From: Chloroflexi bacterium AL-N1
Lineage (GTDB): Bacteria > Chloroflexota > Chloroflexia > Chloroflexales > Roseiflexaceae
NCBI GenBank assembly: GCA_013122435.1
Contig: WYDT01000041.1
Span: 1 to 63,130, forward strand
Direction of reading: 5' to 3'
DNA length: 63,130 nucleotides
This document shows, in pieces, positions 52,795 to 62,654 of the stretch. Under the pieces are notes generated by a model. That model was given only the letters and a program-made list of their open reading frames with translations. It searched no databases and was not told the origin of the DNA. How positions within the stretch are numbered: position 1 is the first letter of the stretch; every line of letters begins with the position of its first letter. Position numbers and translations under genes: made by a program.

Positions 52795-53793
52795 TTATTT
52801 TTCACTGGTGGTATTGTCGCCAATGGCTTGTGCCTTCTCTTGTTGATAACGTATCGTCGTTTGTGACCAGTCATAATTAGCTCGTATCCATCGTTGTAAA
52901 CCATACACGTAATGTCGGAGTTGTTCATCAATGCCATTATTGCGGAAACTCAACTGATTACAGTATGCTTGAAACGTTGCCAGTGCATTATTATGTTCGT
53001 GTATAACTTGCTCCATCGCTGTAGCTAGTGGTAAACCCCGTTCGTAGTGTAGTAGATAAACTAGATTGTGCACGTCCCCGGCTGCCACTTCGCGCTCAAA
53101 TGAAATAAGATCATTTGCTAACCAAATAATCTCATTAGTCAAACGGATAAGTTGCTGAACTACCTCATGTTCTCGAAGTGTCATAGGTAACACACATGAG
53201 TAGGCAGGTTCAATCCAGTGCAGATAGCAATACACTGCGCCGGTATAAGGGCGTTGGGTACGATACTCTGCAATGCTAGGCACAGTGACAGTCGCACGAT
53301 TATGTGCTTCCCAGAGACTAGCTTGAAAACTACGAGACAATTCGGCCAAGAGCTGTGTTTGCCACTCAGAATCAGTTAGCATATGCATCCGTTGTGCTAG
53401 ATCCTGAATTGCGGTCATTGTGCTATCATTATATCCTCTAGTTTCTCCACGGAAAGTTGTCAGAATGTTAGTAATCATAGTCTGCACTGCTGTTGGATGC
53501 ATACCTAGCATATCGATATCAAACTTATCATCTAAGAGAAACAACCAAGTGTTCCAATCTGCAATTAACTGAAGTATGTCGATGGGTGCTGTGGGATAGG
53601 CACGTGCCATCAAGATACCGTACTGACGGTCTGCAAAGCTCTGTCGTAACTCCATAGTTGTCAGCAATCCATGGGAATTGGCCCAGTCGTAGGTTCCCTG
53701 TTGTACCTGGTCTGCCGCCGGATGCAACGCCGATGCAAATGGACAATCTAATGCTGATAACCGATCTGATAAACGATCCACTAATGTACCCAT
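52795..53793 (-). CDS. Class I terpene synthase
   Basis: 332 residues from ATG 53793, with ggaggt 7 bases upstream. The first metal motif is DDKFD (88-92). The NSE motif is NDLISFERE (about 227-235), and the C-terminal RY pair is in TIRYQQE (about 315-316). This is a complete bacterial class I cyclase of the sesquiterpene/monoterpene type, all-alpha and single-domain. The cyclic terpene cannot be predicted. No P450 or methyltransferase is attached. The gene is followed 10 bases later by the diguanylate cyclase. Confidence 0.9.
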   Translation of the reverse strand: MGTLVDRLSDRLSALDCPFASALHPAADQVQQGTYDWANSHGLLTTMELRQSFADRQYGILMARAYPTAPIDILQLIADWNTWLFLLDDKFDIDMLGMHPTAVQTMITNILTTFRGETRGYNDSTMTAIQDLAQRMHMLTDSEWQTQLLAELSRSFQASLWEAHNRATVTVPSIAEYRTQRPYTGAVYCYLHWIEPAYSCVLPMTLREHEVVQQLIRLTNEIIWLANDLISFEREVAAGDVHNLVYLLHYERGLPLATAMEQVIHEHNNALATFQAYCNQLSFRNNGIDEQLRHYVYGLQRWIRANYDWSQTTIRYQQEKAQAIGDNTTSEK

Positions 53794-54182
53794 AATCCAT
53801 ACCTCCGTGTGTAGAAACAAGTATGAATGCAGCACACGATCATGGCAGTTTCTCAATACAAAACTGCTAGATAGCCAATCGTGTAAGACCACATGGTCAA
53901 GAGTGTAAGAATGGTGGGTAGAATGTCGAGGCGCGGCACGGCACCGCAGGCGTGGATCACCAGCGATACCAGCGCCTAGGCTGAGTATTATACATAAGCT
54001 GTCAAGGGGAGTATTGTATGTAAATACGATCTTCCATAGTCTTACATATCTCATCTCAATTTGGATGGACAATCAACCATCGTTCCAGGTAAAACCAACA
54101 AGCCATCTGGCGACCTTGAGCGCTTCACCTCATGCAGCAGTTTTCACTCAGCAATACCCAAATAGACATCGGTATTAGATCC
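53794..54182. other. Divergent intergenic region
   Basis: Divergent promoters for the terpene synthase and the regulator should lie here. On the minus strand a TTGACA and a TATAAT occur only 7 bases apart near 53987-54006, too close to form a standard pair. No gene is seen in these 389 bases. Confidence 0.4.
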
Positions 54183-54220
54183 TTGACAAGCTGTCATATC
54201 TGTATATAATTGTCTATACA
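54183..54220 (+). promoter_or_regulatory. Promoter with an overlapping operator-like inverted repeat
   Basis: TTGACA (54183-54188), 16-base spacer, TATAAT (54205-54210). An inverted repeat TGTATA (54201-54206) and TATACA (54215-54220) with an 8-base gap overlaps the -10 and the start point. Its position would let a repressor block the promoter, so the GntR-type gene beginning at 54255 may control itself and the operon. Confidence 0.65.
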
Positions 54221-54254
54221 TTTACTGAATTTATACAATATCCAAGTGAAGTAT

Positions 54255-55424
54255 ATGGCTATGCTTGACCCAGCTAGTTCGTCTCCGCTCTATCTACAAC
54301 TGGTCAATGTGTTACGACACCAGATCGACACGGGTACCTTCACAGCAGGTGATCGCTTACCACCAGAAACGGATCTTGCTACGCAATTCCGTATTAGTCG
54401 TGGGACGGTGCGTCAGGCGATGGATGTGCTGGTCAATCAGGGTTTATTAGAGCGTGTTGCCGGGAAAGGCACCTTTGTCACTGCTCCTGAACAACGCCCT
54501 CGCTCGCAGTTGATTGGAATTGTCGTACCATACCTGCTCGACTCACTTACGTCTGCTATCTTGCAAGGTGCTGAGAGTGTCCTACGTCGACGTGGCTACA
54601 GTCTCATTTTTTGCCACTCTGAGGGCAATCTGGATCTGGAACGATATCAGATCGAACGGTTACGACGTGAGGGGGTGTGTGGGTTGTTACTCTTTCCACT
54701 TGCCACTATTACCGAGTCGGTCATGCTCAGGCAACTGCTGCCCGCTGATTTTCCGCTGGTGCTGATTGATCGACGTATTCCTGATTTGCAAGCCGCGAGT
54801 GTCTTTGTTGATAACTTCAGTGGCGCATATCGTGTGGTTGAGCATTTAATTTCGCTGGGACATCGCCGCATCGTGTGTGTGAGTTTGCCTGACCAGCCAA
54901 GCAGTGTCACTGAACGTATGCGTGGTTATGAGCAAGCGGTGCGTGATGCAGGAATATTACCTTTGGCTTCTGTGCCACTCGCACTACGCAAAGATCGGCC
55001 ACCAGATAATGGCCTGCCAATTTATGGCGATGAAGAGATGGCTCCGCTTGATAGGTTACTGCGTATTCAGGAGCCACCAACAGCTTTATTTTGCATCAAT
55101 GACTTTGTGGCGCTTGGTGTGATGCAGCGTGTTCTGGTACACGGCCTGTCCATTCCACACGATGTGGCCATTGCAGGCTTCGATGATATCGCTATAGCGC
55201 CGTATATGCCGGTGCCGCTCACAACAGTCGCACAGCCTAAATACGAAATTGGCGCACGGGCAGCGGAACTGCTGGTAGCCCAGGTTGATAATGGACCACA
55301 GAATGACACAGAACTCGTGCTGCCAACAAGCGTAGTTGTGCGTGAATCAACAGTATTACATGCCGAACACAACGATGCCCTGCCATTGCTGCAAAAACGC
55401 GCACGAATGAAAGGAGGTGTATAA
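54255..55424 (+). CDS. GntR-type regulator with LacI-like sugar-binding domain (AraR-like layout)
   Basis: 389 residues from ATG 54255 (MAMLDPASSSPLYLQLVNVL). Residues about 10-75 form the GntR winged helix: GTFTAGDRLPPETDLATQF, ISRGTVRQAMDVL, GKGTFV. The rest is a periplasmic-binding-like ligand domain (IGIVVPYLLDSLTSAILQGA, VLIDRRIP, FCINDFVALGVM, AGFDDIAIAPYMPVPLTTVA). This layout is that of AraR. It probably senses a sugar and represses the transport and hydrolase genes that follow in the same direction. Confidence 0.88.
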   Translation: MAMLDPASSSPLYLQLVNVLRHQIDTGTFTAGDRLPPETDLATQFRISRGTVRQAMDVLVNQGLLERVAGKGTFVTAPEQRPRSQLIGIVVPYLLDSLTSAILQGAESVLRRRGYSLIFCHSEGNLDLERYQIERLRREGVCGLLLFPLATITESVMLRQLLPADFPLVLIDRRIPDLQAASVFVDNFSGAYRVVEHLISLGHRRIVCVSLPDQPSSVTERMRGYEQAVRDAGILPLASVPLALRKDRPPDNGLPIYGDEEMAPLDRLLRIQEPPTALFCINDFVALGVMQRVLVHGLSIPHDVAIAGFDDIAIAPYMPVPLTTVAQPKYEIGARAAELLVAQVDNGPQNDTELVLPTSVVVRESTVLHAEHNDALPLLQKRARMKGGV

Positions 55425-55473
55425 CCCACTTGCTAGATGTTTAAGCGTGTTTTGAGAGATACAGGAGTTTCTC

Positions 55474-56955
55474 ATGATACTAATTCTTATTCAGCGCCTT
55501 GTTCGTCAACTTGCGCTCTTGCTCGTTCTATCGCTTTTCGTCACCGCATGTGGCACTACCGCCCCCGCTTCTTCCGACCCATCTGCTGCAGACGCACCAT
55601 CCGTTGAAGATGAGGCCGCTCCAGAACAACCACCATCGGACGCAGTCACAAATGAGGATACTGAACAACCAAACACCGATGCTGCGGTCATTGTAACAAC
55701 GACCAATGCTCCAAACGAAAATAACCCGGCTGATATCGCACGCCATGAGCAATTACTTGAGACATTTGCGGAAGTGGAGCCCAATGTCACGATTGATGCC
55801 CGCCAGGGAGGCTTCGACCGTGAGACGTTTACGGCAAAGCTTGCTGCTAGCACGATGGAAGACACATTTCTCGTTGCATTTACCGAGCCACAGGCATTGA
55901 TCGAAGAGAGCTACGCTGCGGATATTACTGACCTGGTGCAAGAGTGGGAGCACTTTGAAAGCTTCAATCCCGATGTATTGGAAATTGTGCAGGATGATAA
56001 TGATCGTATCTATGGTATCCCCAGTGGTGGATATGCACTTGGGTTGATCTATAACCGCAAGCTTTTTGAAGAGGCCGGAATCGACCCGGATGCACCACCG
56101 ACATCGTGGAAGCAAGTGCGTGAGTACGCGAAGCAATTAACCGATCCGAGTACAGGTCAGGCTGGTTTTGCCGAGTTGAGTAAGGGCAATCAAGGTGGTT
56201 GGCATTTTACGGCCTGGGTGTACAGCTTTGGTGGCGATTTGATGGAGCAGCAGGATGATGGTCAGTGGGTGGCGACCTTCAACAACGAAGCGGCAGTCCA
56301 GGCACTCGAAACCCTCAAGGCGATGCGCTGGGAAGATCAGTCAATGACTGAGCAGCAATTGCTTGAAGTCAAAGATATATTACCCTTGCTTGCAACCGAA
56401 CGTGTGGCAATGGCGATTATGGCACCCGATGCGCTTTCCTCACTCCAGGCGCAGTACGAAGCCAACATTGAGGACTTCGGTTTTGGACCGCTACCGCAGC
56501 AGGGTGGCAATGCTACACTCGCGGGGGGCGCTGCCTGGATGTTTAATCCTTCGTCCCCTCCCGACGTACAGAACGCGGCGTTTGAATGGACTGTCTTTCG
56601 AGACTTCAATATTGATGCATATGAGGACGATTTGCAAGGGCAAGCCGAACGGGGGGAATTAGTAGGCTGGCCACAACTACCGTTGTTCAGAGGTCCGTAT
56701 CAGGAGCAACGTGAAGAGGTTCTCTCCAGATACGCCAATGCACCGACTGAGTACTATGCATCCTACCTCGAAGCGGATGTTGCGTTGCGGCCTGAGCCTC
56801 CCATCGAGACGCAAAAACTGTACTCCATTCTCGATACAGCCATGCAGGCTGTCCTGACTGATGAGAGTGCTGATCCGCAACAGGTGCTGGACGACGCGGT
56901 ACAACAATTTCAAACCCAGGTGCTCGATCAATTGCCAGCACCAGAGGCGTCCTAA
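55474..56955 (+). CDS. ABC transporter sugar-binding lipoprotein (family 1)
   Basis: A 493-residue extracellular solute-binding protein. The signal peptide ends in a lipobox with Cys26 (FVTACG). A Ser/Pro/Glu-rich linker follows. The binding fold includes IYGIPSGGYALGLIYNRKLFEEAGIDPDAPPTSW (shown in pieces as PSGGYALGLIYNRKLFEEAG and DPDAPPTSW) and GGAAWMFNPSS. These are typical of family-1 carbohydrate-binding proteins. It would hand a glycan to the two permeases downstream. Start ATG 55474 follows caggagtttctc. Confidence 0.88.
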   Translation: MILILIQRLVRQLALLLVLSLFVTACGTTAPASSDPSAADAPSVEDEAAPEQPPSDAVTNEDTEQPNTDAAVIVTTTNAPNENNPADIARHEQLLETFAEVEPNVTIDARQGGFDRETFTAKLAASTMEDTFLVAFTEPQALIEESYAADITDLVQEWEHFESFNPDVLEIVQDDNDRIYGIPSGGYALGLIYNRKLFEEAGIDPDAPPTSWKQVREYAKQLTDPSTGQAGFAELSKGNQGGWHFTAWVYSFGGDLMEQQDDGQWVATFNNEAAVQALETLKAMRWEDQSMTEQQLLEVKDILPLLATERVAMAIMAPDALSSLQAQYEANIEDFGFGPLPQQGGNATLAGGAAWMFNPSSPPDVQNAAFEWTVFRDFNIDAYEDDLQGQAERGELVGWPQLPLFRGPYQEQREEVLSRYANAPTEYYASYLEADVALRPEPPIETQKLYSILDTAMQAVLTDESADPQQVLDDAVQQFQTQVLDQLPAPEAS

Positions 56956-57071
56956 ACCGTACATTACTGATGCGATGACAACATCTGCGAGAAGACATGC
57001 AAAGACGTGGCAAGCTAACACCCCCACAACATTCCTCGTCTTTGCATGCCATACATTGGAGAAGCTTATCG

Positions 57072-58004
57072 ATGCGTGATGGTATAACTGCCACTCAATC
57101 TACGCGGCAATCCCGCGATCGTGTTTACTGGCGTCGCGTGTTGATGCACAATCTCGTGCCATACCTTTTTCTCTTCCCTGCGTTGATGCTGTTTGCACTC
57201 TTTTCCTGGTACCCGATTGTGCGTGGCTTTATCATCAGCTTTCAACGTGTCGATCTGCTTGGTCCAACCCAGTGGGTCGGGCTGGCGAATTTCCAGTTGG
57301 TGCTCAACGATCCATTGTTCGTACAGGCATGGCTCAACACGCTGCAATTTGCAGGTATGGCTTTTTTCCTGGGCTACTTTGTGCCCATCATACTGGCACT
57401 CGCGGTCAATGAGATGCGGCGTGGCAGAAACTACTTCCAGCTCGCATTCTATCTGCCCGTGATGTTGCCGCCTATGGTCTCGGTCATTCTCTGGAAGTGG
57501 TTCTACGATCCTGGTCCTGGTTTGATGAACACGCTGCTTCGGATGTTCCAACTACCGCCACAACTCTGGTTGCAATCGCCTGATACAGCCATGTTCTCGC
57601 TGGTGATCCTCTCGACCTGGGCGAACGCTGGTGGCACTATGCTGTTGTACCTTGCAGCATTGCAGGGCATCCCGGCCCATCTCTACGATGCCGCCGAGAT
57701 CGACGGCGCAAATGTGGGGCAACGCCTGATGCACGTGACCTTACCACAGCTTCGTAGTGTGATGCTGATCTTGCTGGTGCTCCAAATCATCGGCACCATG
57801 CAGGTGTTTACCGAGCCATTTGTGATGACCGATGGTGGGCCGGTCAATGCCACACTGACGGTGATGCTGCTCCTGTATCGTTATGCCTTCCAGTATGGTA
57901 ACTTTGGCGCAGCAGGGGCCTTGGGCTTAATGCTGTTCGTGGTGCTGGTCGCTTTCTCAATCGTGTATCTGTGGCTAACACGTCGTATCGGGGGGGAGGA
58001 CTAA
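57072..58004 (+). CDS. ABC sugar transporter permease, MalF-like
   Basis: About 310 residues from ATG 57072 (MRDGITATQS), chosen because ggag lies upstream; an in-frame ATG at 56997 is less likely. Six transmembrane helices are visible, starting LVPYLFLFPALMLFALFSWY. The EAA loop, DAAEIDGANVGQRLMHVTLP, contacts the ATPase. MalF-like proteins pair with a MalG-like partner, here the next gene, which starts at 58004 and overlaps by one base (TAATG). The ATPase is not in the window, as is common for CUT1 systems. Confidence 0.9.
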   Translation: MRDGITATQSTRQSRDRVYWRRVLMHNLVPYLFLFPALMLFALFSWYPIVRGFIISFQRVDLLGPTQWVGLANFQLVLNDPLFVQAWLNTLQFAGMAFFLGYFVPIILALAVNEMRRGRNYFQLAFYLPVMLPPMVSVILWKWFYDPGPGLMNTLLRMFQLPPQLWLQSPDTAMFSLVILSTWANAGGTMLLYLAALQGIPAHLYDAAEIDGANVGQRLMHVTLPQLRSVMLILLVLQIIGTMQVFTEPFVMTDGGPVNATLTVMLLLYRYAFQYGNFGAAGALGLMLFVVLVAFSIVYLWLTRRIGGED

Positions 58005-58933
58005 TGGCCTTTCGTTTGCCACGCCGTGGTGGGCTGCAAAGCCGGCGCTTCGAGACCAAAGAGCGCTCACTCCTGTCGCCATTGGAGTCGCGCAAGCCTG
58101 GTGCTCGTTTCAGGTACTGGGCCATGTTTGTAGTGCTCATGTTGCTCACCCTAAGCACAATCTTCCCGCTCTACTGGATGTTCAGCGGCGCATTGAAGAC
58201 GACCACCGAAATGTTTCGGATGCCCCCCACCATCATGCCGCAAGACCCACAGTGGAGCAACTACCCCCTAGCCTGGAGTCGATTGCGCTATGACCTGTAT
58301 TTCCGCAACACGATTGGCTTGACACTTGGCGCATGGGTGCTGCAGATTCTGGTCTCAGCGACGGCGGCATTTTCACTTTCAAAGCTCAAACCGGCGTTTG
58401 GCAATATTATTTTGTTCCTCTTCCTCAGCACCCTGATGGTGCCACCGGCTGCGTATCTGATCCCCCAATATCTGACAGTGGTCAATGTGCCGCTACTCAA
58501 CGTCCGACTTATTGATACATGGTGGGCGGTCTGGTTGCCTGGTGCCGTAAGTGCATTCAGCATTTTTATCCTGAAGAGCTTTTTCGATGAAGTCCCCGTT
58601 GATCTGACTGATGCAGCCTATATCGATGGAGCAAGCGCCTGGCATATGTTTACACGTATTGCCCTGCCACTCTCCAAACCGGTGCTGGCCGTTGTGTCGA
58701 TCTTCTCGGTTATCGGGTCGTGGAAGGATTTCTTCTGGCCCTTCCTGGTGTTGACCAACACAGATCTGCAGCCGATTATGGTTGCACTGTACCGATTGAG
58801 CAACCGGGCTGAGGAGCCCCTGAACTTGATTGTGGCGGCGCTGGCGATTGCAAGCATCCCTCCGTTGATTCTGTTTGTGATCTTTCAGCGGCAGATCATT
58901 CGTGGTATTACGTTTACTGGTTTGAAAGGTTGA
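58004..58933 (+). CDS. ABC sugar transporter permease, MalG-like
   Basis: 309 residues from ATG 58004, overlapping the previous stop; gggggggagg is the ribosome site. The first helix is YWAMFVVLMLLTLSTIFPLY. The EAA loop is DAAYIDGASAWHMFTRIALP, and the FVIFQRQIIRGITFTGLKG tail is the typical MalG ending. Together with the MalF-like gene and the binding protein it forms a CUT1 carbohydrate importer. An alpha-mannosidase follows at once, so mannose-containing glycans are the likely cargo (inference). Confidence 0.9.
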   Translation: MAFRLPRRGGLQSRRFETKERSLLSPLESRKPGARFRYWAMFVVLMLLTLSTIFPLYWMFSGALKTTTEMFRMPPTIMPQDPQWSNYPLAWSRLRYDLYFRNTIGLTLGAWVLQILVSATAAFSLSKLKPAFGNIILFLFLSTLMVPPAAYLIPQYLTVVNVPLLNVRLIDTWWAVWLPGAVSAFSIFILKSFFDEVPVDLTDAAYIDGASAWHMFTRIALPLSKPVLAVVSIFSVIGSWKDFFWPFLVLTNTDLQPIMVALYRLSNRAEEPLNLIVAALAIASIPPLILFVIFQRQIIRGITFTGLKG

Positions 58934-58936
58934 TAT

Positions 58937-61537
58937 ATGACAAAACCCCTCAATCTGCATATTATTTCGCACACGCACTGGGACCGGGAATGGTATCTGA
59001 CCTTTCAGCAATTTCGCTTTCGTCTGGTGGAGATGATGGATGCATTACTGGATTTGCTCGAACGCGATCCCGAATTTCGCTACTTTCATCTCGATGGTCA
59101 AACGATTGTGCTGGAAGACTATCTTGAGATTCGCCCACACCGTGAAGCAGCATTACGTGCGCTGATCGAAGAGGGTCGCATCCTGATTGGTCCATGGTAT
59201 GTGCAGCCTGATGAATTTCTGGTGTCTGGTGAAGCCATAATTCGTAACCTGCAAATGGGGTTGCGGATTGCCCGCCGATACGGTGAGCCGATGATGGTGG
59301 GCTACCTGCCCGACTCATTTGGCCACATCGCCCAGTTGCCGCAACTCATGCGTAGTTTTGGACTCGACACCTTTGTCCACGGACGAGGCATTTTCCGCAG
59401 CCAGACCGGTGGTACCGAGTATTGGTGGCGTGGACTGGACGGCTCATGTTTACTTGGTATCTTTCTGGCGACCTGGTATAACAACGCACAACGCTTCCCT
59501 GAAGACCCGGACGAGGCGCTGGCTTTTGTGCAGCAGGTGACCGAGCGGCTCAAACAGGTCGGAGCAGGTCAGGATCTCATCCTCATGAATGGCGTTGATC
59601 ATTTTGTGGCTCAGGACAACCTGACCGCCATCCGCCGTTCGTTGGAGCAGCGTTTGCAGGAGGGTCGCCTGATTCATGCACGATTGCCCGATGTGATCGA
59701 AGCATTGCAAGGCGTAGCAGGTGACCATTTGCGAACCGTGGATGGTGAGTTGACCAATGAGGATGAAGGCACCCTGCTGACCGGTGTCCGCTCGGCACGG
59801 GTGGGCTTAAAGCAAGCCAACAATGCCGTCGAGCGGCTGCTGGAGTACTGGGTCGAGCCGTATGAGACATGGGCGTCGTTGCTGGGTACCTCCTACGACC
59901 GTGATTTCCTCCACTACGCCTGGAAGTTGTTGTTGCAAAACCATCCACATGACTCCATCTGCGGCTGTTCGATTGATCAAGTGCATCGTGAGATGTGGCC
60001 TCGTTTTGATCAGGCTACACAGGTAGGTGAAGAGCTACTCAATCGGGCAATGCGGCACATCGCTGCCCATGCCGATACCACAGCACACGACACAGACAAT
60101 GCACTGGAAACGACGGCGCTGCTGGTGCACAATCCGCTGCCACGGACCCGTAACGACGTGGTGGTGGTCGAGCTGGATTTTGCCTTACGATCTGAGTATT
60201 GTGCGGTGGAACTCCTTGATGATCAGGGGCAGCCAGTCCCAGTCCAAGTGTTGCAGCGGGTGCAGCGTACCCGCAAAGCGCTGTCGCCAATCGCAACACC
60301 TCACGAAGTGCCAGTCAGCCGTTATACGGTAGCCATATACTGTGAGAAACTGCCAGCCTGTGGCTATCGCGTCTACACCGCACGGCTGCTGCCGCAGCGA
60401 CCCCAGCGCGGTGGCAGTATGGTGCATGCCGGAACCCTCGAGAATGAGTATCTCCGCGTCACCGTGGCAGCCGACAGCACTCTGACCATTGTTGATAAGC
60501 GTACTGGTTTGACGTATGAACGGCTGCACTTCTTCCGCGACGAGGGCGATATTGGTGATCAGTACAATCATATCAAGCCACTGCACGACACCATTGTTGA
60601 GACCATCGGGCAGGTGGAGCTAGCGGTGCTGAGTGATGGGCCAGTCATTGCAGAACTAGAACTTACCGTGCGACCACAACTACCGCTAGCCGCTCGCCCA
60701 GATCGTGAAGGGCGGGCAGATACGACTATCGAGGTGCCTATTCGCTCACGGGTGCGCCTGCTGCGTGGTGCAGAGCGCGTGGAAATCACCACGACCATCG
60801 ACAATACGGTTGCCGATCATCGGTTGCGCGTGGTATTTCCTCTTGGCGAACCGATCACCGCCGTGCAGTCTGACACGACCTTTGGCGCTGTGGAACGACC
60901 CATCGATATTCCATCCTGGTGGCCGTGGGCCAGCCGCGACCGACCGCATCGCAGTTGGATCAATGCCCAGGTGAATGGGCGTGGTCTGGCACTGTTGAGC
61001 CGGGGCCTTTACGAACACGATGCACGCGCAGACGGTCAACTAGAGCTGACTCTGCTACGAAGCATTGGGTATATGTTTGTCGATTTTCAGACCTACGCCC
61101 CGCTCGATGCCGTGCCGGAGGGACAATGTTTGGGAACACATCGTTTTGAGTATGCAATGGTTCCTCATGCAAATGATCCACATGCGGCTCTCGCAGAAGC
61201 GGCAGCGGCCTTCAATGCACCGTTGCGTGCACATCAAACGACACACCACAGCGGGAATCTACCGTCTACACACAGCTTTTTGGCGCTTGAGCCCATGGCA
61301 CTCCAACTCACCACGATCAAGCGAGCCGAGGATCGTGAAAGTGTGATTGTGCGCTGTTATAACACAACCGATGAAACGATCCAGGGGCAATTGCGAGTTC
61401 CCGGCAACTGGCAGGCGGCCTATCGGGTCAATCTGGATGAACAGCGTGAAGAGACGCTCACACTGACGGGCGATTCGTTATCACTGGTGTGCGCACCCTG
61501 GCAGATTATTACGGTAGAATTGGTGTCAGCCGTATAA
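58937..61537 (+). CDS. GH38 alpha-mannosidase
   Basis: 866 residues, cytoplasmic. The GH38 metal and catalytic motifs are present: HTHWDREWY (12-20), nucleophile Asp126 in GYLPDSFGH, and DSICGCSIDQVHREM with the helical three-bundle domain, followed by the C-terminal beta domains. GH38 enzymes cleave alpha-mannosides, in bacteria usually mannooligosaccharides or mannosylglycerate. It starts 3 bases after the permease stop. The enzyme is probably used on oligosaccharides taken up by the adjacent importer. Confidence 0.92.
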   Translation: MTKPLNLHIISHTHWDREWYLTFQQFRFRLVEMMDALLDLLERDPEFRYFHLDGQTIVLEDYLEIRPHREAALRALIEEGRILIGPWYVQPDEFLVSGEAIIRNLQMGLRIARRYGEPMMVGYLPDSFGHIAQLPQLMRSFGLDTFVHGRGIFRSQTGGTEYWWRGLDGSCLLGIFLATWYNNAQRFPEDPDEALAFVQQVTERLKQVGAGQDLILMNGVDHFVAQDNLTAIRRSLEQRLQEGRLIHARLPDVIEALQGVAGDHLRTVDGELTNEDEGTLLTGVRSARVGLKQANNAVERLLEYWVEPYETWASLLGTSYDRDFLHYAWKLLLQNHPHDSICGCSIDQVHREMWPRFDQATQVGEELLNRAMRHIAAHADTTAHDTDNALETTALLVHNPLPRTRNDVVVVELDFALRSEYCAVELLDDQGQPVPVQVLQRVQRTRKALSPIATPHEVPVSRYTVAIYCEKLPACGYRVYTARLLPQRPQRGGSMVHAGTLENEYLRVTVAADSTLTIVDKRTGLTYERLHFFRDEGDIGDQYNHIKPLHDTIVETIGQVELAVLSDGPVIAELELTVRPQLPLAARPDREGRADTTIEVPIRSRVRLLRGAERVEITTTIDNTVADHRLRVVFPLGEPITAVQSDTTFGAVERPIDIPSWWPWASRDRPHRSWINAQVNGRGLALLSRGLYEHDARADGQLELTLLRSIGYMFVDFQTYAPLDAVPEGQCLGTHRFEYAMVPHANDPHAALAEAAAAFNAPLRAHQTTHHSGNLPSTHSFLALEPMALQLTTIKRAEDRESVIVRCYNTTDETIQGQLRVPGNWQAAYRVNLDEQREETLTLTGDSLSLVCAPWQIITVELVSAV

Positions 61538-61568
61538 GTCCAATCAAGGAATAGATCAGGAGGAACAG

Positions 61569-62654
61569 GTGACAGGCTTTAACGGGCTTGGCACGCATCT
61601 TGGCAATCTCTGGCGTCTTTCGTCCGCCGAGACTCGTTCGATCAGCCCGGAAAATTTTACTGGCGAGAAGGGCCAAGGCGGCATGGCCACCGAAGGCACC
61701 GAAGCACACTGCGCCCGTGATCTGGGCCAGGGATGGAAGATCTCGCCCTCGATCCAAGTAGCCCCCGGCGAATGTCGCACGCTGGCCGATATCGAGGGGC
61801 CAGGAGCGATCCAGCATATCTGGCTCACGCCCACCGGTCACTGGCGGTTCAGCATCCTCCGCATCTACTGGGACGACCAGCCCCATCCTGCCGTGGAATG
61901 CCCCGTTGGCGATTTCTTTGCAAGTGGGTGGAATCGCTATGGGCAGATTTCGTCACTCGCTGTGTGTGTCAATCCCGGCAGCGCCTTCAACTCCTACTGG
62001 GAGATGCCTTTTCGTTCACGCTGCCGCATCACGCTCACCAATATTGCCGATGACGCAATGGTGCTCTATTATCAGATCACCTACACACTGACCAGCGTAC
62101 CCAAGGATGCGGCCTACTTCCACGCACAGTTTCGGCGCGTCAATCCGCTGTCGTACAAAGAGCCATACACCATCCTCGATGGGGTGCAGGGCCATGGCCA
62201 GTATGTCGGCACGGCCATGGCGTGGGGCGTGAACAACAATGGTTGGTGGGGCGAAGGCGAAATAAAATTCTACCTTAATGGCGACAGCGACTTTCCAACG
62301 ATCTGTGACACCGGCACCGAAGATTATTTCTGCGGCTCATACAACTTCGACGTTGGCAAAGAGCAGGGCGGCTACCGCGAGTTTACGACGCCCTACAGCG
62401 GCATGCCCTTGGTGATTCGTCCCGATGGCCTCTATGAGTCGCAGACACGTTTTAGCCTGTACCGCTGGCATATCAGCGACCCGATTCGCTTCAAACACGA
62501 TCTGCGGATCACCATTCAGGCGTTGAGTTGGCGCAGTGATGGGCGCTATCTCCCCCTACAGGACGATATTGCTTCCGTGGCCTACTGGTACCAGACACTG
62601 CCGACCATGCCGTTTCCACCGCTGCCAGATCGAGATACGCTGGAAATTATATGA
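61569..62654 (+). CDS. DUF2961 protein (GH172-type glycoside hydrolase family)
   Basis: 361 residues from GTG 61569, preceded by aggaggaacag. Family hallmarks are GPGAIQHIWLTP, FFASGWNRYG, the SFNSYWEMPF-like block (AFNSYWEMPFRS), and GTGTEDYFCGSYNF-like (TGTEDYFCGSYNF), which carries likely catalytic Glu residues. DUF2961 proteins form trimeric enzymes; some (GH172) act on fructose or arabinofuranose linkages. The substrate here is unknown. It is the last gene of the mannosidase operon, so it may trim a second sugar of the same glycan. Confidence 0.85.
   Translation: MTGFNGLGTHLGNLWRLSSAETRSISPENFTGEKGQGGMATEGTEAHCARDLGQGWKISPSIQVAPGECRTLADIEGPGAIQHIWLTPTGHWRFSILRIYWDDQPHPAVECPVGDFFASGWNRYGQISSLAVCVNPGSAFNSYWEMPFRSRCRITLTNIADDAMVLYYQITYTLTSVPKDAAYFHAQFRRVNPLSYKEPYTILDGVQGHGQYVGTAMAWGVNNNGWWGEGEIKFYLNGDSDFPTICDTGTEDYFCGSYNFDVGKEQGGYREFTTPYSGMPLVIRPDGLYESQTRFSLYRWHISDPIRFKHDLRITIQALSWRSDGRYLPLQDDIASVAYWYQTLPTMPFPPLPDRDTLEII

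Noticed and set aside
53987..54006. Minus-strand TTGACA/TATAAT as the terpene synthase promoter
   Set aside because: The hexamers are about 7 bases apart, far from the 16-18 needed, so they cannot form one sigma-70 type promoter.
59302..61886. Antisense open frames within the mannosidase and DUF2961 genes
   Set aside because: They only mirror the high-GC third positions of the real genes and show no recognisable domains.
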